From NCBI GenBank assembly GCA_031539425.1, contig JAVKLI010000089.1, positions 1 to 6,569 on the forward strand: a DNA stretch of 6,569 bases, given 5' to 3'. The position numbers were made by a program, and so were the translations under genes. The notes beneath the pieces were generated by a model. That model worked only from the letters and a program-made list of their open reading frames with translations, ran no database searches and was not told where the DNA came from. Source of the DNA: UBA4416 sp031539425 (GTDB lineage: Bacteria; Bacteroidota; Bacteroidia; B-17B0; Aurantibacillaceae). Of this stretch, positions 1 to 5,408 are shown one piece after another. Positions within the stretch are counted from its first letter, which is position 1; each line of letters opens with the position of its first letter.

Positions 1-72
1 CATATAGAGCATTTTAAAGCCTTGCGCATGGCGGTAAATACTGCTGGCTGCCGCCCATTTATTTACGTATGA
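1..72 (+). pseudogene. Mu-type transposase, upstream piece in frame 1, ends at TGA
   Basis: Frame 1 is open from the first base and reads HIEHFKALRMAVNTAGCRPF followed by IYV, then TGA at 70-72. This matches the style of MuA/DDE transposase cores, where a helix with 'ALRMAV..TG..P' leads straight into a strand ending in the second catalytic Asp. The Asp and everything after it are in frame 2 (GAT AAC CAA from base 71, giving DNQSGHKTARM). Dropping the single T at base 70 joins the two into FIYVDNQSGHKTARM, which reads as one natural protein. This segment is therefore the 3' end of the upstream half of the same gene, which continues off the left edge. The cause could be a one-base insertion, a sequencing error, or less likely a recoding site. 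Confidence 0.7.
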
Positions 73-100
73 TAACCAAAGTGGGCATAAAACAGCACGT

Positions 101-961
101 ATGCAGCACCTATACAGTGCCTTAGTAGCTATAGATGGTGGCACCCATTACCCACACAAAGCCTACGAGCATGGCTCACCAGCCGAACAGCTATTTAAAC
201 GCTTTCAGCAGCAGGTAACCAACAAGATGTGGTTTAGCGATGGGCAAAGCATTACCGTGCGTAATGATGATAATAAAATGAATAAAGATTTTATTATGGA
301 ACATAAGCATAAGCTAAAAACCACAGCCGAACTAGAACAAGCCTTTGCTTTATGTGTGCGCTTTTGGAATGAAGCCCAGCACCCCAAGCTAAACTGTAGC
401 CGCCAAGAGGCTTATAACCACAGCATGGCTTACCGTGAGGAGTTAAGCATGCAGGATGTGCAAGACCTTATGTGGATAGAACAAAGCAAACGCCCTATAA
501 CCTACAAAGCCCACGGCTTAGATTTATGGCTGGGCGACAAGTTATACCAATACGAAGTGTATGATGCCTATGGCAACATAGACCTTGACTTTAGAAAAAA
601 CAACATAGGTAAAAAGTTTATAGTGCGCTACGACCCCGAATACCTAGACCAATACATAAGCCTTTGCGAAAAAGATGCCAATGGCAACCTGCTAACCATA
701 AGCCACGCCCAGCCTAAGCGCAGCTTTACGGATATACCAAAGCTAATGAAAGAGGGCGAAAAAGCCCAAATGCTAAAAGACAAACACGTGCGAGAGCTGG
801 TAGAGGTGCAAAACACTATTAAAAACCTAGAGCGCAAAACAGGCATTAGCAGAGAAGCTTTAATAGAAGAGCAAGACTTATTAATAAAATTTAAAGGGCA
901 GCTACCCAAACAGCAACGCAACGAACTAGAATCAGACGAAAATATTTTACACAGAATTTAA
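101..961 (+). CDS. Mu-like DDE transposase, C-terminal part (frame-split)
   Basis: This is the C-terminal part of a MuA-like transposase, the enzyme that nicks the element ends and joins them to target DNA. The first ATG in this frame is at 101, but the frame is open from 38 and codons 71-100 encode DNQSGHKTAR, containing the probable second catalytic Asp. ATG 101 is thus unlikely to be the natural start. Residues 23-36 (EHGSPAEQLFKRFQ) have the expected context of the third catalytic acid, probably E29. Residues about 133-205 (ITYKAHGLDLWLGD, then strands ending KKFIVRYDP) resemble the MuA beta-barrel domain. The tail from about 217 is charged and helical, as in the MuA C-terminal region that contacts MuB. 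The MuB-like gene starts 24 bp downstream. The family assignment is confident; whether the protein is active is doubtful because of the frameshift upstream. Confidence 0.85.
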   Translation: MQHLYSALVAIDGGTHYPHKAYEHGSPAEQLFKRFQQQVTNKMWFSDGQSITVRNDDNKMNKDFIMEHKHKLKTTAELEQAFALCVRFWNEAQHPKLNCSRQEAYNHSMAYREELSMQDVQDLMWIEQSKRPITYKAHGLDLWLGDKLYQYEVYDAYGNIDLDFRKNNIGKKFIVRYDPEYLDQYISLCEKDANGNLLTISHAQPKRSFTDIPKLMKEGEKAQMLKDKHVRELVEVQNTIKNLERKTGISREALIEEQDLLIKFKGQLPKQQRNELESDENILHRI

Positions 962-985
962 ATTAATACTAACAAAAAAAAACCT

Positions 986-1828
986 ATGAACACCCAACAA
1001 AAAAAAGCCATACAAGAGCGCATTAAATTATTAATAGCCGACTCTAGCCAAAACAAAGTAAGTAAAAAAGCCGAAGTAAGTAATGCTACCATTAGCCAGT
1101 TGGTAAACAATAACTGGGATGATATTAGCGACGAAATGTGGCGACGCATTAAAGCCAACTTACGTATAGATTTGGAGTGGCACCATGCCGAAACTACCAA
1201 CACCAAAAGCATCTTTAAGTTATTAAAAGCAGCGCAAAGCCGTAGCATTAGCCTTGCTATTAGCCACAATGCAGGGGCAGGCAAAAGCCACAGCTACAAG
1301 CTATACGAGCGCACGTATGAAAATGTAATTTATATAGAATGTAAAAACTACTGGACAAAAAAATCATTTGTAAAACAGCTACTCATCGGCAGCGGCTTGG
1401 ATAACAGCGGCACCATAGAAGAGCTCATACAACGCTTTACAAATTACATTATCAAACTGCAAAAACCCTTGGTAATTATAGACCAAGCCGATAAACTCAA
1501 AGACAGCAGCTTGGATTTGTTTATGGATTTTTATAACGACATGGATGGCGCATGCGGCTTTATGCTAAGCGGCGTGCCAGCCCTCAAAAAGCGCATAGAG
1601 CGAGGCTGTCAACATGATAAAATTGGATACAGAGAAATAAAAAGCCGCATTGGCAACCGATTTATAAAGCTCGATGAGATTAAACACAAAGACGTAAAAG
1701 CCATTTGCGAAGCCAACGGCCTTACAGAAGAGCATGTAATTACTGAAATATATAACGAATGCGAAGGCGACTTGCGCCGTGTAAAACGTAGCGTAGAACA
1801 ATACTTTATTTTAAAACAAGTAGCCTAA
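986..1828 (+). CDS. MuB-like AAA+ ATPase, transposition target selector
   Basis: This 280-aa protein is likely the MuB counterpart: an ATP-dependent DNA-binding protein that captures target DNA, stimulates the transposase and gives target immunity. Residues about 5-62 form a helix-turn-helix-like region (KKAEVSNATISQLVNNNWDD), matching MuB's Cro-like N-terminal domain. Walker A is HNAGAGKS at 94-101, with Lys100. Walker B is PLVIIDQAD at 161-169, with Asp166. GFMLSGVPAL (191-200) sits where sensor 1 is expected, and GDLRRVKR (261-268) resembles the sensor-2 region of this ExeA/MuB-type AAA family. Length is close to the roughly 300 aa of MuB. It directly follows the transposase and ends 5 bp before the next ATPase, so the three are probably cotranscribed. 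All ATPase motifs appear intact. Confidence 0.9.
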   Translation: MNTQQKKAIQERIKLLIADSSQNKVSKKAEVSNATISQLVNNNWDDISDEMWRRIKANLRIDLEWHHAETTNTKSIFKLLKAAQSRSISLAISHNAGAGKSHSYKLYERTYENVIYIECKNYWTKKSFVKQLLIGSGLDNSGTIEELIQRFTNYIIKLQKPLVIIDQADKLKDSSLDLFMDFYNDMDGACGFMLSGVPALKKRIERGCQHDKIGYREIKSRIGNRFIKLDEIKHKDVKAICEANGLTEEHVITEIYNECEGDLRRVKRSVEQYFILKQVA

Positions 1829-1833
1829 TACCA

Positions 1834-2493
1834 ATGAGCAACGAAGTAAGTATAAAAAGAGCGCATAGTTACCAAGATATTGAGCGGTTTAAATTTAAAA
1901 CCCTCAAAGTAGCGGATAGTTGGAAAGAACACCTTGGCACACCGCAACAAGGCGCATGCTCTATACTTATTTATGGCTTTAGCGGTAATGGTAAATCGTC
2001 GTATGCTTTGCAAATTAGTAAAATGCTTTGCCAACAAGGGCAGGCGGTGCTGTATAATAGCCTTGAAGAGGGGATGAAGCTGAGTTTTAAAAGAGCCCTT
2101 GAGCGCAATAACATGAAGGGAGTAAGCAACTTTAGGTTTGTAAGCGAAGAGTTTGAAGCCTTTGAACAGCGCTTAATCAAAAAAAGACAAGCTAAAATTG
2201 TAGTGATAGATAGCGTGCGCATCTTTTTTAGAAAAAAAAGCAAGCAGCAAATAGCCGAATTTATGAGCCGCTACAAAGATACCACCTTCATCTGCATAGC
2301 AGGGGCAGAGGGCAAACAACCCGAAGGCGTAGCAGCCAAAGAGATATACTACCTATCGGACGTGGTAATAAATATAAAAGATTTTGAAGCGGTGTGCAAA
2401 AAAAACCGCATGGGTGGGCAGCTAGATAGCTCTTACATTATATGGCACGAAGGTTATAACCAGCGCAACACTGTTTTGTTGCAAAAAGGATAA
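1834..2493 (+). CDS. RecA/RadA-like P-loop ATPase
   Basis: This is a 219-aa single-domain ATPase of the RecA/KaiC/RadA/DnaB type. Walker A is GFSGNGKS at 48-55 (Lys54). A strand ending in YNSLEEG (74-80) carries the acidic pair that normally supplies the catalytic Glu of RecA-fold ATPases. Walker B is KIVVIDSVR at 121-129 (Asp126). TFICIAGAEG (151-160) is in the next core strand. The C-terminal half ('LSDVVINIKD...KKNRMGG...IIWHEGY') resembles the closing strands of RadA/KaiC-like folds, where a Lys/Arg-Asn-Arg segment follows. No separate DNA-binding domain is visible. It starts 5 bp after the MuB-like gene and is part of the early operon. Classical Mu has no obvious counterpart here. A role in replication, recombination or MuB assistance is inference. 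Confidence 0.8.
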   Translation: MSNEVSIKRAHSYQDIERFKFKTLKVADSWKEHLGTPQQGACSILIYGFSGNGKSSYALQISKMLCQQGQAVLYNSLEEGMKLSFKRALERNNMKGVSNFRFVSEEFEAFEQRLIKKRQAKIVVIDSVRIFFRKKSKQQIAEFMSRYKDTTFICIAGAEGKQPEGVAAKEIYYLSDVVINIKDFEAVCKKNRMGGQLDSSYIIWHEGYNQRNTVLLQKG

Positions 2494-2506
2494 AGAATAA
2501 AACACG

Positions 2507-2884
2507 ATGAATAACCAACAACTCATACAACAAGCCACAGGGCTAACACATGATGATTATTGCAGCATGGTATTTACGGAAGGTTTACGATGGATAGACT
2601 TACACTTTGGTGATGTAGCTATATTGTTAAAAGCCACTGAACAATCTGCCGAATTTTGGCATTGGTGGCAGCAACAATGGGCGCATAGAGATAGCCAATT
2701 TTTGTCCGATACCCAGTTGAGAGGGTTTGATATACCACTACCTAATACCCAAAGAACGCAAGCACTTAGAGTGTATAAAGTGCTGCATGATGCAGGCAAC
2801 ATACACACTTACCCCGATAAACGGGTGTGTGCTGCTTTAAATAAAGTGATAGATAACAAACATATAATTATAACCCCTTGTTAA
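2507..2884 (+). CDS. Conserved-looking phage protein of unknown function, Trp-rich
   Basis: I do not recognise this 125-aa protein. It is mostly helical by composition, with no signal peptide or membrane segment. Its distinctive part is a Trp-rich stretch EFWHWWQQQWAHRD at 49-62, followed by FLSD. The N-terminus (QQLIQQATGLTHDDYCSMVF) and a C-terminal region with KVLHDAGNIHTYPDKRV look like ordered small-domain sequence. Codon use matches the neighbouring ATPase genes, it starts 13 bp after them and stops one base before the next ATG, so it is a real member of the early operon. Its position between the transposition genes and gam is where Mu carries small semi-essential genes (kil and others), but no homology to those can be claimed. 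Confidence 0.75.
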   Translation: MNNQQLIQQATGLTHDDYCSMVFTEGLRWIDLHFGDVAILLKATEQSAEFWHWWQQQWAHRDSQFLSDTQLRGFDIPLPNTQRTQALRVYKVLHDAGNIHTYPDKRVCAALNKVIDNKHIIITPC

Positions 2885-2885
2885 A

Positions 2886-3143
2886 ATGAGTACAGATATT
2901 AAAGCAATAAAAATGCAAACACTACTTAGCGCATATAATAAACTCATTGCCAAAAGAGATGAATTAAACCAATGGTTGTTAAACAAACACGATAGCACCT
3001 ACAGGCTACAAGTAATAAGTGATATCAATGCTTTAAGTATAGATATAAACATAGCCAAAAAAAAAATATACAACCTTAAAAACGATTTACCAACGCTAGG
3101 CTTCGAAATAGAAAATATCTACTTACCAAAAAATAACAAATAA
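2886..3143 (+). CDS. Small coiled-coil protein of unknown function
   Basis: An 85-aa protein I do not recognise. Residues about 5-70 form two helices rich in Leu, Ile, Asn and Lys (LLSAYNKLIAKRDELNQWLL, then VISDINALSIDINIAKKKIY), a pattern typical of a helical hairpin or short coiled coil. No membrane segment or metal site is seen. The start ATG lies one base after the upstream stop (TAA A ATG), implying coupled translation. A run of ten A residues at 3057-3066 encodes the AKKKI segment and is a potential slippage site. It precedes gam by 15 bp of A-rich leader. The role could be structural or regulatory; nothing in the sequence decides it. Confidence 0.7.
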   Translation: MSTDIKAIKMQTLLSAYNKLIAKRDELNQWLLNKHDSTYRLQVISDINALSIDINIAKKKIYNLKNDLPTLGFEIENIYLPKNNK

Positions 3144-3158
3144 AAAAACAACAACAAA

Positions 3159-3680
3159 ATGGGAACAAAACGTGAAAAAAAACCAGTGTACACCTGTAAC
3201 ACTATGGAAGATTTAGAAAATGTAGCATCATTATATGCTACAGCAGATGCTAAACTGGCAAAAATTACAGCTATGATGGATGAACAAATAACAGCTATAC
3301 GAAATAAATATGCTAATGAACTGCAAGAGCTGCAAGACGAAAAGGATGAGCAATTTACAGAGATACAGCAGTTTGCAGAAAAAAACCCTCAGTTATTTGA
3401 TAAGCGTAAAAGTTTACGAATTACCCATGGTGTTATAGGTTTTAGAACAGGCACACCCAAACTCAAAACTGTTAAAAAATTTACATGGGGTGCAGTTACG
3501 GAATTGTTAAAGGAGTTTTTCCCTGATTATATCCGAACCGAAGAAGTACCTGCCAAAGATAAAATATTGGCGGATAGAAGTGAGCCTTACATGATTGATT
3601 TATGTAAAAAATGTGGGATAGAGGTGGTGCAAGAAGAGAGTTTTTATGTTGAATTAAAAAAGGAAGGTAATTCTAATTAA
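3159..3680 (+). CDS. gam: Host-nuclease inhibitor Gam (Mu Gam family)
   Basis: This 173-aa protein fits the Mu Gam family. These proteins bind double-stranded DNA ends as dimers, shield linear element DNA from host exonucleases, and are related to Ku. Residues about 17-75 form a long charged coiled coil (MEDLENVASLYATADAKLAK onward). The family core follows: ITHGVIGFRTGTPKLKT at 88-104, with the typical aromatic/Gly-rich hairpin. Then come a helix (WGAVTELLKEFFPDYIRTEE) and a C-terminal strand region (GIEVVQEESFYVEL). Length matches Mu Gam (about 174 aa). The position downstream of the A and B genes also matches Mu. The GC content is lower than in the transposase genes. It is followed by a 221-bp stretch of RNA structures rather than another gene, so transcript processing may separate it from the rest. 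Confidence 0.9.
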   Translation: MGTKREKKPVYTCNTMEDLENVASLYATADAKLAKITAMMDEQITAIRNKYANELQELQDEKDEQFTEIQQFAEKNPQLFDKRKSLRITHGVIGFRTGTPKLKTVKKFTWGAVTELLKEFFPDYIRTEEVPAKDKILADRSEPYMIDLCKKCGIEVVQEESFYVELKKEGNSN

Positions 3681-3688
3681 AACCCCAT

Positions 3689-3712
3689 AGCGTGCTTTTG
3701 GTTTAGCACGCT
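3689..3712 (+). other. Perfect 8-bp RNA hairpin after gam
   Basis: AGCGTGCT (3689-3696) and AGCACGCT (3705-3712) pair perfectly around the 8-nt loop TTTGGTTT. The hairpin begins 9 bp after the gam stop and abuts the first tRNA-like fold. There is no T-run on the 3' side, so it does not look like a standard intrinsic terminator. It may protect the gam mRNA 3' end or form part of a larger structured RNA. Confidence 0.6.
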
Positions 3713-3713
3713 G

Positions 3714-3797
3714 CCCCTAAGCAGGTTGGTGCTGCATTGCTTTATAAGTTGCATAGGGTTATAAAGCAAGTGGTGAGTTCGAGACTCACTTAGGGGG
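3714..3797 (+). ncRNA. tRNA-like structure with 11-bp central stem
   Basis: A cloverleaf-like fold is visible. The acceptor-type stem is CCCCTAA (3714-3720) with TTAGGGG (3790-3796), followed by G, C, A. The D-arm is GCAG (3721-3724) with CTGC (3732-3735) around GTTGGTG, which keeps the GG pair. The T-arm is fully typical: GTGAG, loop TTCGAGA, CTCAC (3773-3789). In place of an anticodon arm there is an 11-bp perfect stem, TTGCTTTATAA (3737-3747) with TTATAAAGCAA (3759-3769), capped by an 11-nt loop GTTGCATAGGG. The two linker bases normally between acceptor and D-arm are missing. A standard 5-bp/7-nt anticodon arm cannot be drawn, so decoding is doubtful; CAT lies at the loop centre. It may be a tRNA mimic or an RNase P/Z recognition element. 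Confidence 0.5.
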
Positions 3798-3816
3798 CAA
3801 ATTTTTAAACTAAAAC

Positions 3817-3887
3817 GATTGTAGAGCTGGATGGCTAAGCAGTAGACGGTTAATCTACTTTGGCAGGTTCGATTCCTGCTACAATCG
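3817..3887 (+). tRNA. tRNA-Asn(GTT)-like gene, divergent
   Basis: A nearly complete cloverleaf. Acceptor GATTGTA (3817-3823) pairs with TACAATC (3880-3886), with discriminator G3887 and an extra C3816-G3887 pair possible. D-arm is GCT/AGC (3826-3828, 3838-3840) with GG in the loop. Anticodon stem is GTAGA (3842-3846)/TCTAC (3854-3858) with the 7-nt loop CGGTTAA, giving anticodon GTT at 3849-3851 (Asn). Variable loop is TTTG. T-arm is GCAGG, TTCGATT, CCTGC (3863-3879). CCA is not encoded; CAA follows. Two near-universal bases are changed: U8 is G (3824) and U33 is G (3848). It could be a phage tRNA under relaxed selection, or a tRNA mimic. A coding ORF opened by TTG at 3860 overlaps it but is not the real start of the next gene. 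Confidence 0.6.
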
Positions 3888-3901
3888 CAAAACACAAAAA
3901 C

Positions 3902-4243
3902 ATGAAAATATACATAGCAGGTAAAATAAGCCAAAACAATAAACAAGCCCCATTGGATATGAGCTTGGTAAAACAAAAATTTACCGATGCCGAAAAAGCT
4001 TTAAAAGAAATGGGTTATATAGATATAGTAAACCCACTAGAATTAGAACATAAAAGCTACCACCCGTTTCCGCTATGCCCAATGCCCTTAGTTTGGGAAG
4101 ATTATATGCGAGGCTGCCTAAAAGCCTTATGCGAGTGCGATGCCTTGTATTTGTTGCCATGTTGGGAAGATTCTACAGGGGCAACCCTTGAGCTTAAAGT
4201 AGCGCAAAGCCTTAATTTAAAAATTATACATGCTATGTATTAA
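3902..4243 (+). CDS. DUF4406 / nucleoside 2-deoxyribosyltransferase-like protein
   Basis: A 113-aa Rossmann-like protein of the DUF4406 type, related to nucleoside 2-deoxyribosyltransferases. These are common in phages and presumed to act on nucleosides or nucleotides. The N-terminal strand and Gly turn MKIYIAGKIS (1-10), the helix KFTDAEKALKEMGY ending in VNPLELEH (26-50), WEDYMRGCLKAL (65-76), CDALYLLPCWEDSTGATLEL (79-98) and the last strand LKIIHAMY fit the family. D80, the W88/S91/G93 turn and E97 correspond to the conserved nucleotide-binding and catalytic positions. I chose ATG 3902 because the protein then begins with the family's first strand. The in-frame TTG at 3860 would add 14 residues encoded inside the tRNA-like gene. 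It sits just 14 bp after that RNA. The enzymatic role is inferred from the family. Confidence 0.8.
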   Translation: MKIYIAGKISQNNKQAPLDMSLVKQKFTDAEKALKEMGYIDIVNPLELEHKSYHPFPLCPMPLVWEDYMRGCLKALCECDALYLLPCWEDSTGATLELKVAQSLNLKIIHAMY

Positions 4244-4246
4244 ACC

Positions 4247-4279
4247 CTATTTAATAACTATTTAAACTCTTTTTAAAAC
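4247..4279 (+). repeat. Three tandem degenerate 11-bp repeats before the GemA-like gene
   Basis: The gap between genes is almost exactly three 11-bp units: CTATTTAATAA (4247-4257), CTATTTAAACT (4258-4268) and CTTTTTAAAAC (4269-4279), ending at the base before the ATG at 4280. Spacing by about one helical turn could place A/T tracts on one face of the DNA, or the units could be protein binding sites. They could also be AT-rich leader sequence similar by chance. Confidence 0.45.
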
Positions 4280-4699
4280 ATGAAAATTGACTTAAAAACC
4301 AACCGTAAATTTTGGGGTATAGCCAATAACATAGGTTATACTAAAAGTGATGTAGAAGAACTTGTTTTTGAAGTTTTAAACCAACGCACCAGCATCGTGC
4401 GAGAGCTAAACACCACCGAATACTTTAAAGTACTAGATTATATGCAAGCTATACAAATTGCCAAATACCCATTAGGCATCGCTAAAATAAGCGATTTTGA
4501 AAAGGGAGAAAAACAGCGTAAAAAGTTTTTTAGCATCTGCCACGAACTTAATTGGAAATTACCAAATGGCCAATTAGATTACCCACGCATCAATGGCTGG
4601 CTAAAAGCAAAAGGCTATTTACACAAAGCTATTAACGAGTACAAATACGCTGATCTGCCAAAATTAATTAGCCAATTAGAAAATCTTTTAAAGCCATGA
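4280..4699 (+). CDS. Probable GemA/gp16-like phage regulatory protein
   Basis: A 139-aa protein that I place tentatively with the Mu gp16/GemA family (DUF1018), early proteins reported to modulate host gene expression and DNA topology. The opening KFWGIANNIGYTKSDVEELV (10-29) resembles that family's first helices ('ak.lGl.dd..r..l'). The C-terminal half (FFSICHELNW at 83-92, then YPRINGWLKAKGYLHKAINE at 101-120, then DLPKLISQLENLL) resembles the GemA C-terminal pattern, where a small helical domain ends in a paired helix. The location after gam in the early region is where Mu carries gene 16, which supports the call. Its stop overlaps the next start (ATGA), so translation is coupled. The similarity is by eye and could be to another small helical phage family. 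Confidence 0.5.
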   Translation: MKIDLKTNRKFWGIANNIGYTKSDVEELVFEVLNQRTSIVRELNTTEYFKVLDYMQAIQIAKYPLGIAKISDFEKGEKQRKKFFSICHELNWKLPNGQLDYPRINGWLKAKGYLHKAINEYKYADLPKLISQLENLLKP

Positions 4700-4992
4700 T
4701 TCGAGAACATTATAAATTTAAAGTAAGCACCCAAGAGGCTAACAACCTAAAGGCAGTACTAAATGAGATGTATTGTATATACGGCAATACTAAAGAATTG
4801 GAACTAATGCTACCCTTAGTAGCACTGCTGCCGCTATATAAAAAACTAAATGGTATGTTTATGCAAACACAATACAATATTAAACTCAATAGAACCCAAG
4901 CTATTGCCTTTGTAGTGCTTTATAGGAGTAACCTTATAGAACTTACAGCCGAAACCAACATCATTTTTACAACTATTGACAGAAGTATATGA
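4696..4992 (+). CDS. Small protein of unknown function, coupled to neighbours
   Basis: A 98-aa protein I do not recognise. It is leucine- and isoleucine-rich: LELMLPLVALLPLYKKLNG at about 35-53 is moderately hydrophobic but broken by charged and polar residues, which fits a buried helix better than a membrane span. The second half (YNIKLNRTQAIAFVVLYRSN) reads as another helical segment. Both ends use ATGA overlaps (4696-4699 with the upstream gene, 4989-4992 with the downstream gene), so it is translated as the middle member of a three-gene coupled set. Such an arrangement suggests the product may act with one of its neighbours. No catalytic motif is visible. Confidence 0.7.
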   Translation: MIREHYKFKVSTQEANNLKAVLNEMYCIYGNTKELELMLPLVALLPLYKKLNGMFMQTQYNIKLNRTQAIAFVVLYRSNLIELTAETNIIFTTIDRSI

Positions 4993-5408
4993 GGCGCAAG
5001 TACTTACTCCAATCAGAAGCTTTAGGCTGCTATATTACTATAGAATATGCAGATGGTATGCTGTGTGGCCTTGAAGCCGAACTACCATCATTTAATACAG
5101 TTCAAAAGGGGGCAAGCAAATATGGGCTTTATTTTAACGAAGCAGTTTTTTTAGAAGAAGCAAAAAAAAACAAAGTGGCTATTACAGAAATAAAACGAGA
5201 CATAACCTTTGACCTATTTTGGGACAAATACAATGACAAAGCACGTAGCGGTAAGCAAGAAGCTGTACAAGTGTGGAATAAATTAACCCAAAAAGAGCAG
5301 CTAGAAGCCTTTGATTTTATAACCACTTACTTTAATACCGTTAAACTAAACAATGTGGCAAAGCTCTATGCAGCCAGCTACTTAAACAAAAAACGATGGA
5401 TAAAATAA
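4989..5408 (+). CDS. Protein with phage replication-type FW..Y/W C-terminal motif
   Basis: A 139-aa protein in two parts. Residues 1-50 look like a small beta-rich domain (YLLQSEALGCYITIEYADGM). Residues 74-137 carry a pattern familiar from the ends of many phage replication and primosome-like proteins: FDLFWDKYNDKARSGKQEAV (74-93), then VWNKLTQKEQ, then a Tyr/Ala-rich helix and SYLNKKRW. In those proteins the pattern is 'F..FW..Y..K..K..A...W.kl' followed by 'yLn...W', and it often flanks DNA- or helicase-binding regions. The full N-terminal DNA-binding domain of such proteins is not present here. It starts with an ATGA overlap and its TAA overlaps the next ATG (TAATG at 5406-5410). A replication-related or host-replisome-interacting role is inference. 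Confidence 0.65.
   Translation: MRRKYLLQSEALGCYITIEYADGMLCGLEAELPSFNTVQKGASKYGLYFNEAVFLEEAKKNKVAITEIKRDITFDLFWDKYNDKARSGKQEAVQVWNKLTQKEQLEAFDFITTYFNTVKLNNVAKLYAASYLNKKRWIK

Noticed and set aside
628..1284. Minus-strand ORFs antisense to the transposase and MuB-like genes
   Set aside because: They are shadows of the real genes: low-complexity Leu/Ser/Cys-rich translations with no recognisable domain or start signals.
2133..2140. TAGGTTTG as a promoter -7 box
   Set aside because: It lies deep within the RecA-like ATPase gene, has no suitably spaced start downstream, and is expected by chance in AT-rich sequence.
3689..3712. Intrinsic terminator after gam
   Set aside because: The hairpin is strong but has no T-tract on its 3' side on the + strand, and the next structured RNA begins at once.
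3860..3901. TTG-initiated N-terminal extension of the DUF4406 protein
   Set aside because: The added residues come from the tRNA-like gene's 3' half, and the family's first strand begins exactly at ATG 3902.
3677..3976. Minus-strand ORF of 99 codons across the RNA block
   Set aside because: It runs antisense to the tRNA-like folds and into the DUF4406 gene, is Cys/Phe-rich in the manner of shadow frames, and has no promoter box or family likeness.
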